DNA from: DASZHJ01 sp035280245
GTDB lineage: Bacteria > Pseudomonadota > Alphaproteobacteria > ATCC43930 > CGMCC-115725
Length of the DNA: 64,000 nt
Assembly: GCA_035280245.1 (NCBI GenBank)
Contig: DATEGF010000121.1
Coordinates: 1 to 64,000 of the forward strand
Reading direction: 5' to 3'
Position numbers and translations under genes: made by a program
Notes under the pieces: model-generated
Database searches by the model: none
The model's input: only the letters and a program-made list of their open reading frames with translations
What the model was told of the DNA's origin: nothing
In this document: in pieces, positions 60,232-64,000 of the stretch
How the letters are laid out: each line of letters begins with the position of its first letter
Numbering within the stretch: the first letter of the stretch is position 1

Positions 60232-63044
60232 CCAAGCTCAAGCACGTCTACCTCGTCGACGGCTCCGGATACATCTTTCGGGCGTACCACGCGCTGCCGC
60301 CGCTGACGCGGCCCGACGGCACGCCGGTCGGCGCCGTGCTCGGTTTCACGAATATGCTCCTGAAGCTGCTGCGCGAAACCGACGCCGATCACATCGCCGT
60401 GGTGTTCGACGCCTCTCAGCGCACCTTCCGCAACAAGATCTACGCGGACTACAAGGCGAACCGCCCCGACACACCCGACGACCTGATCCCGCAATTCAAG
60501 CTGGTGCGTGAGGCGACGGACGCCATGAACGTCGCCCGCATCGAGCAGGTGGATTACGAGGCGGATGATCTCATTGCGGCCTATGCCAAGGCCGCGGTTA
60601 AGGCGGGCGCCACCGTCACCGTCGTCTCCTCGGACAAGGATCTGATGCAGCTGGTCACCGACAAAGTCCAGATGCTCGATCCCATCAAGAACAAGCCGAT
60701 CGGCGCGCCCGAAGTGCGCGAGAAGTTCGGCGTCGATCCCGATAAAGTGATCGAGGTGCAGGCGCTGATCGGCGACAGCGTCGACAACGTGCCGGGCGTG
60801 CCGGGGATCGGCGTCAAGACCGCGGCGGAGCTGATCGGCGTCTACGGCTCGCTCGAGAACCTGCTGAAGCGCGCCGAGGAGATCAAGCAGCCGAAGCGCC
60901 GGCAGAATCTGATCGAATTCGCCGAGCAGGCGCGCATCTCGAAGAGGCTGGTGACGCTCGACGCCGACGTGCCGCTGCCGTTGCCCATCGATGCGCTCGC
61001 CGTGAAAGCGCTCGATGGCAGGAAGCTCGGCGCGTTCCTGCAGACGCAGAATTTCCGCGCGCTGATGAACCGCCTCGACGCGCAGCTCCGATCGGCGATC
61101 GACAAGGACGCGCCGCCACCCGCTCCCGCTGCGGCACCCACGCCGGCATCGACCGGCGCCAACGGCGCGATGGCCGTAGCGGTGCCGGTGAATCTGGGCG
61201 CGGCGAAGCCCGCCTACGAGGCGGTGACGGAGATGCCCGCGCTCGAGCGCTGGATTGCCCGCGCGCTCGCCGAGGGCAGCGTGGCGGTAGCGGTGGAAAC
61301 CGCGTCTTCTGACGCCATGCAGACGACCTTCTTGGGCGTGGCGCTCGCGGTCGAGCCGGGGGCCGCGTGCTACATCCCGCTCGATCGGCGCGCGCCGAAC
61401 GACGGCCTCGATCTCGGCGGCGCGGGCGCGAAGCAGATCCCGCAGGAGCGCGCACTCGAGCGTCTCAAGGCGCTGCTGGAAGACCCCGGCGTCCTCAAGG
61501 TCGGCCACAACGCCAAGTTCGCGATCGAGGTGCTCCGGCGCCGCGGTATCGCCATGGCGCCGGTCGACGACACGCTGCTGCTCTCCTTCGTGCTCGAGGG
61601 CGGCCGGCATGGCCACGACCTCGACGAGCTGGCGCCGCTCCACTTCGGCCACGAGATGATCAAGCTCAAGGAGCTCATCGGCAGCGGCAAGAGCCAGATC
61701 GAGCTCGCGGCGGTGCCGCTCGACCGCGCCCGTGATTTCGTGGCGGAGCAGGCGGACTATGCGCTGCGTCTCCATCGCCTGCTGCGGCCGCGGCTCATCG
61801 CCGAGCACATGGTGAGCTTCTACGAGACCGTTGAGCGGCCCCTTGTGCCGGTGGTGGCGGAGATGGAGCGCGCGGGGATCATGGTCGACCGCGCCCGGCT
61901 CCGCGAGCTCTCCGAGGATTTCGGCGGGCGGATGGAGGAGCTCGAGCGCGAGATCTACAAGCTCGCGGGCCACGAGTTCAACCTGGGCTCACCCAAGCAG
62001 CTGGGCGAGGTGCTGTTCGACGAATTGAAACTTGCCCCCGGCAAGAAGATGAAGACCGGCGCCTACGGCACCGACGCGAGCGTGCTCGAGGAGCTCGCCG
62101 AGGATCATCCATTGCCACAGCGTGTCCTCGACTGGCGCCAGCTGCAGAAGCTCAAGAGCACCTACGCCGACACGCTGGCGGACGAGATCAACCCCGAGAC
62201 CGGCCGCATCCACACGAGCTATTCGCTCGCGGGCGCGGTCACCGGCAGGCTCTCCTCGACCGATCCCAACCTGCAAAACATCCCGATCCGCTCCGAGGAG
62301 GGCCGCAAGATCCGCCGCGCCTTCGTCGCGGCGCCGGGCCACGTGCTGCTGTCGGCGGACTACAGCCAGATCGAGCTCAGGCTCGTGGCCCATGTCGCGG
62401 GCATCGAGGCCCTCAAGGAGGCATTCAAGCGCGGCGACGACATCCACGCCATGACCGCGAGCGAGGTGTTCGGCGTCCCCATGAAGAAGATGGACGCCAC
62501 CACGCGCCGGCGCGCCAAGGCGATCAACTTCGGCATCATCTACGGCATCAGCCCCTTCGGCCTCGGTCGCCAGATCCAGGTGCCGCAGTCCGAGGCCGCC
62601 GCCTACATCAAGGCCTATTTCGAGCGCTTCCCCGGCATCCGCGACTATATGGAGCGGATGAAGCAGCTCTGTCGCGAGCGCGGCTACGTCGAGACGATCT
62701 TCGGCCGGCGCTGCGCCATTCCCGGCATCAAGGATGGGAACTACGCACGCCGCAATTTCGCGGAGCGCCAAGCGATCAACGCGCCGTTGCAAGGCTCCGC
62801 CGCCGACATCATCAAGCGCGCCATGGCGCGGGTGCCGGTGGCGCTCACGAAAGCCGGCCTCAAGGCCCGCATGCTGCTCCAGGTGCACGACGAGCTGGTC
62901 TTCGAGGTGCCGGTCAAGGAGACCAACGAGGTGGCATCACTCGTGAAAGAGGTCATGGAGGGCGCGGTCGGCCCCTCGCATACCCTTTCGGTGCCCCTGG
63001 TGGTGGAGACCGGCTCGGCGCAGAATTGGGAAGAGGCGCATTGA
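60228..63044 (+). CDS. polA: DNA polymerase I with an inactivated 3'-5' exonuclease domain
   Basis: 938 aa. The 5'-nuclease domain (1-290) is intact: YLVDGSGYIFRAYHAL, VVFDASQRTFRN, EADDLIA, SSDKDLMQLV and GDSVDNVPGVPGIG. Polymerase motifs A (DYSQIELRL), B (RRRAKAINFGIIYG) and C (QVHDELVFE) are intact. The exonuclease domain keeps its length, but Exo I reads AVAVET (Ala355 for the metal-binding Asp), Exo II reads GHNAKFAIEVL (Ala432 for Asp) and Exo III reads FVAEQAD (Gln508 for Asp). Proofreading should be absent. The start is TTG 60228, overlapping the zinc-finger gene stop as TTGA. Confidence 0.95.
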   Translation: MTKLKHVYLVDGSGYIFRAYHALPPLTRPDGTPVGAVLGFTNMLLKLLRETDADHIAVVFDASQRTFRNKIYADYKANRPDTPDDLIPQFKLVREATDAMNVARIEQVDYEADDLIAAYAKAAVKAGATVTVVSSDKDLMQLVTDKVQMLDPIKNKPIGAPEVREKFGVDPDKVIEVQALIGDSVDNVPGVPGIGVKTAAELIGVYGSLENLLKRAEEIKQPKRRQNLIEFAEQARISKRLVTLDADVPLPLPIDALAVKALDGRKLGAFLQTQNFRALMNRLDAQLRSAIDKDAPPPAPAAAPTPASTGANGAMAVAVPVNLGAAKPAYEAVTEMPALERWIARALAEGSVAVAVETASSDAMQTTFLGVALAVEPGAACYIPLDRRAPNDGLDLGGAGAKQIPQERALERLKALLEDPGVLKVGHNAKFAIEVLRRRGIAMAPVDDTLLLSFVLEGGRHGHDLDELAPLHFGHEMIKLKELIGSGKSQIELAAVPLDRARDFVAEQADYALRLHRLLRPRLIAEHMVSFYETVERPLVPVVAEMERAGIMVDRARLRELSEDFGGRMEELEREIYKLAGHEFNLGSPKQLGEVLFDELKLAPGKKMKTGAYGTDASVLEELAEDHPLPQRVLDWRQLQKLKSTYADTLADEINPETGRIHTSYSLAGAVTGRLSSTDPNLQNIPIRSEEGRKIRRAFVAAPGHVLLSADYSQIELRLVAHVAGIEALKEAFKRGDDIHAMTASEVFGVPMKKMDATTRRRAKAINFGIIYGISPFGLGRQIQVPQSEAAAYIKAYFERFPGIRDYMERMKQLCRERGYVETIFGRRCAIPGIKDGNYARRNFAERQAINAPLQGSAADIIKRAMARVPVALTKAGLKARMLLQVHDELVFEVPVKETNEVASLVKEVMEGAVGPSHTLSVPLVVETGSAQNWEEAH

Positions 63045-63066
63045 GCGCCATCCGAAGGAGGCTCTC

Positions 63067-63495
63067 ATGAAAGCGACCGTCGTCGAGCAGGATTTCGCCG
63101 TGGCCTCGCAGGTGACCACCGCCGACATCGCGGACATCGCGAAAGAGGGCGTGAAGACCCTGATCAACAACCGTCCCGACGGCGAGGAGCCGGGCCAGCT
63201 CGCCTCCGCCGAGGCGCGCGTTGAGGCCGAGAAGCTCGGCCTCCAGTACATCTACCTCCCGGTCCAGACCGGCACGATCACCGCTGCCGACGTCGACGCC
63301 TTTGCCCGCGCGCTCAAGGGCAGCCCGAAGCCGGTCGTGGCACACTGCCGCTCGGGCACCCGCTGCTACCTCCTCTGGGCCGCGACTCAAGCCGCCCAAG
63401 GCAAGGACGTGAACCAGTTGGTGATGCGCGCCGCCGGCGACGGCTATGACATCCGTGCCCTGCCGGATCTGCTGCGGCGGATCGGCAAGGCCTGA
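63067..63495 (+). CDS. TIGR01244-family phosphatase/sulfurtransferase-like protein (DUF442)
   Basis: A 142-aa protein. The fold is protein-tyrosine-phosphatase-like: TLINNRPDGEEPGQ, IYLPVQTGTITAADVDAF and the P-loop VAHCRSGTR with the catalytic Cys and Arg. Relatives form the phosphatase-like half of Blh/BigR-type sulfide detoxification proteins. A strong AAGGAGG lies before ATG 63067, 22 bases after the polA stop, so it may be transcribed with polA. Confidence 0.88.
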   Translation: MKATVVEQDFAVASQVTTADIADIAKEGVKTLINNRPDGEEPGQLASAEARVEAEKLGLQYIYLPVQTGTITAADVDAFARALKGSPKPVVAHCRSGTRCYLLWAATQAAQGKDVNQLVMRAAGDGYDIRALPDLLRRIGKA

Positions 63496-63830
63496 GCGAC
63501 ACTTTTCGCGCCTCCCCTTCTTCCGTCATGGCCGGGCTTGTCCCGGCCATCCATGTGGTTGCTCGCGAAGAAAGACGAAAAATTCGTGGATGTCCGGGAC
63601 AAGCCCGGGCATGACGGACGAGAGGAGAGGCGAATCTTGGGTGCGGTACGGCTCGATCGAGCAGCCAGAGCTGCTCGATGCCTACCAGAAGTCCGTGCGC
63701 TAATCGGCGGCGAGCGCTTGTATCGCGACATTGGTTGCGGCAAGCCTGCCTTGCGGCCGCCGATTGCGGCTTGCGCTGAGCCCGGAGCGCGCGAGAATCC
63801 GGCATCTCGGCTTTTTCGAGGGAGAGCCCA
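63496..63830. other. 335-bp intergenic region with repeat and no convincing gene
   Basis: Short open frames cross this gap on both strands, but they read through the palindromic repeat at 63522-63618 and have no family resemblance. The remainder (63620-63830) shows nothing recognisable except the RBS (GGGAG) of the following gene. Confidence 0.6.
63522..63618. repeat. Palindromic dispersed repeat, family R2
   Basis: Two 25-base arms (63522-63546 and 63594-63618) are inverted complements with a single mismatch, separated by 47 bases. The arms read TCCGTCATGGCCGGGCTTGT and on; the GTCATGGCCGGGCTTGTCCCGG core is a common extragenic repeat of Bradyrhizobium-like and related alphaproteobacterial genomes. 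It follows the DUF442 gene by 26 bases. Confidence 0.82.
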
Positions 63831-64000
63831 ATGAAACAGCGTCTCGACCCCGCCACGATCGCGCCCGAGGGCTACAAGGCCATGCGGGCGTTCCAGGCCT
63901 ACATCACGAACAGCGGCCTCGAGCACTCGCTGCTCGAGCTCGTGAAGATCCGAGCCTCGCAGATCAACGGCTGCGCCTTCTGCCTGGTCATGCACACCAA
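63831..64000 (+). CDS. AhpD/carboxymuconolactone decarboxylase-family protein, N-terminal part
   Basis: The window ends after 56 codons. MKQRLDPATIAPEGYKAMRAFQAYI and LLELVKIRASQINGCAFCLVMHT are the standard opening of small AhpD-like proteins; CAFC is the CxxC pair that supplies peroxidase or disulfide-reductase activity, followed by the conserved His. GGGAG precedes ATG 63831. Family members relieve peroxide stress or act on ring-cleavage lactones. Confidence 0.88.
   Translation, partial: MKQRLDPATIAPEGYKAMRAFQAYITNSGLEHSLLELVKIRASQINGCAFCLVMHT

Noticed and set aside
60135..61973. 612-codon open frame on the minus strand
   Set aside because: Antisense to polA; Arg/His/Leu-rich composition without any domain.
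63446..63703. Small open frames crossing the R2 repeat
   Set aside because: They arise from the palindrome itself and show no RBS or conserved features.

Overview
The window is GC-rich DNA of a free-living alphaproteobacterium. The regB/regA redox two-component pair, an MmcB-type repair protein, the cobC-cobS/cobT B12 genes, hldE (so an LPS-bearing Gram-negative) and palindromic intergenic repeats of the kind scattered in Rhizobiales/Rhodospirillales-like genomes all fit. Coding density is high. Most genes sit in short operons, and about fourteen gene pairs overlap by exactly 4 bases (ATGA, GTGA or TTGA). No rRNA and no CRISPR array were seen. There is one intact tRNA, tRNA-Arg(CCG).

Layout. 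1-4.2 kb: end of a GcvT-like gene, a tandem pair of small stand-alone peptidase-S74-like proteins, a tandem pair of MFS transporters, and a GST. 4.2-7.3 kb: cobalamin lower-ligand genes cobC-cobS facing away from cobT, then a VOC protein. 7.4-10 kb: an ABC-2 transporter translationally coupled to a PLP desulfhydrase-like enzyme. 10.1-12 kb: regBA. 12-15.2 kb: small proteins including one frameshifted gene, a PPP-type phosphatase and hldE. 15.3-19.3 kb: an operon of UbiA prenyltransferase, HAD phosphatase, GT87 glycosyltransferase and sterol-desaturase-like enzyme, which looks like a polyprenyl-phosphate-sugar/envelope lipid module. 19.3-30.5 kb: mmcB, a BacA/YddA-like ABC protein, a pair of tiny genes, lysS, a threonine-synthase-like protein, an MFS exporter, a NitT/TauT-like ABC pair without binding protein, and a sulfotransferase/SCP2 pair. 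30.6-42 kb: catabolic and housekeeping singles (GSA-aminotransferase-like, TauD/TfdA, CinA, aldo-keto reductase, D-aminoacylase, DUF3830, M20 peptidase, a fused double alpha/beta hydrolase).

42.0-51.4 kb holds the most coherent system: an orphan receiver protein and an 89-aa protein, then a LysR regulator, a complete branched-chain-type ABC importer (binding protein, two permeases, two ATPases), a shikimate/quinate-dehydrogenase-like protein and a QuiC-type 3-dehydroshikimate dehydratase. Together they read as an uptake-plus-catabolism unit that would import quinate, shikimate or a relative and convert it towards protocatechuate. The importer's substrate is inferred from context.

51.4-53.2 kb is a relic island of about 1.7 kb bounded by two nearly identical tRNA-Arg sequences, one intact and one damaged. 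It holds a truncated tyrosine integrase, an XRE regulator with a palindromic operator, and two small unknown genes. 53.3-64 kb: RidA, two tandem glycosyltransferases facing away from a TPR/GT41 (SPINDLY-like) glycosyltransferase, a lipoprotein hydrolase with an ABC ATPase, a CHCC zinc-finger protein coupled to polA through a TTG start, a TIGR01244 phosphatase-like protein, a palindromic repeat, and the start of an AhpD/CMD-family gene.

Enzymes that have lost key residues are a recurring theme: all three checked catalytic aspartates of the Pol I 3'-5' exonuclease, the PncC motif of CinA, and the nucleophile of the first hydrolase domain in the fused hydrolase. Family assignments come from reading motifs by eye, without database searches.
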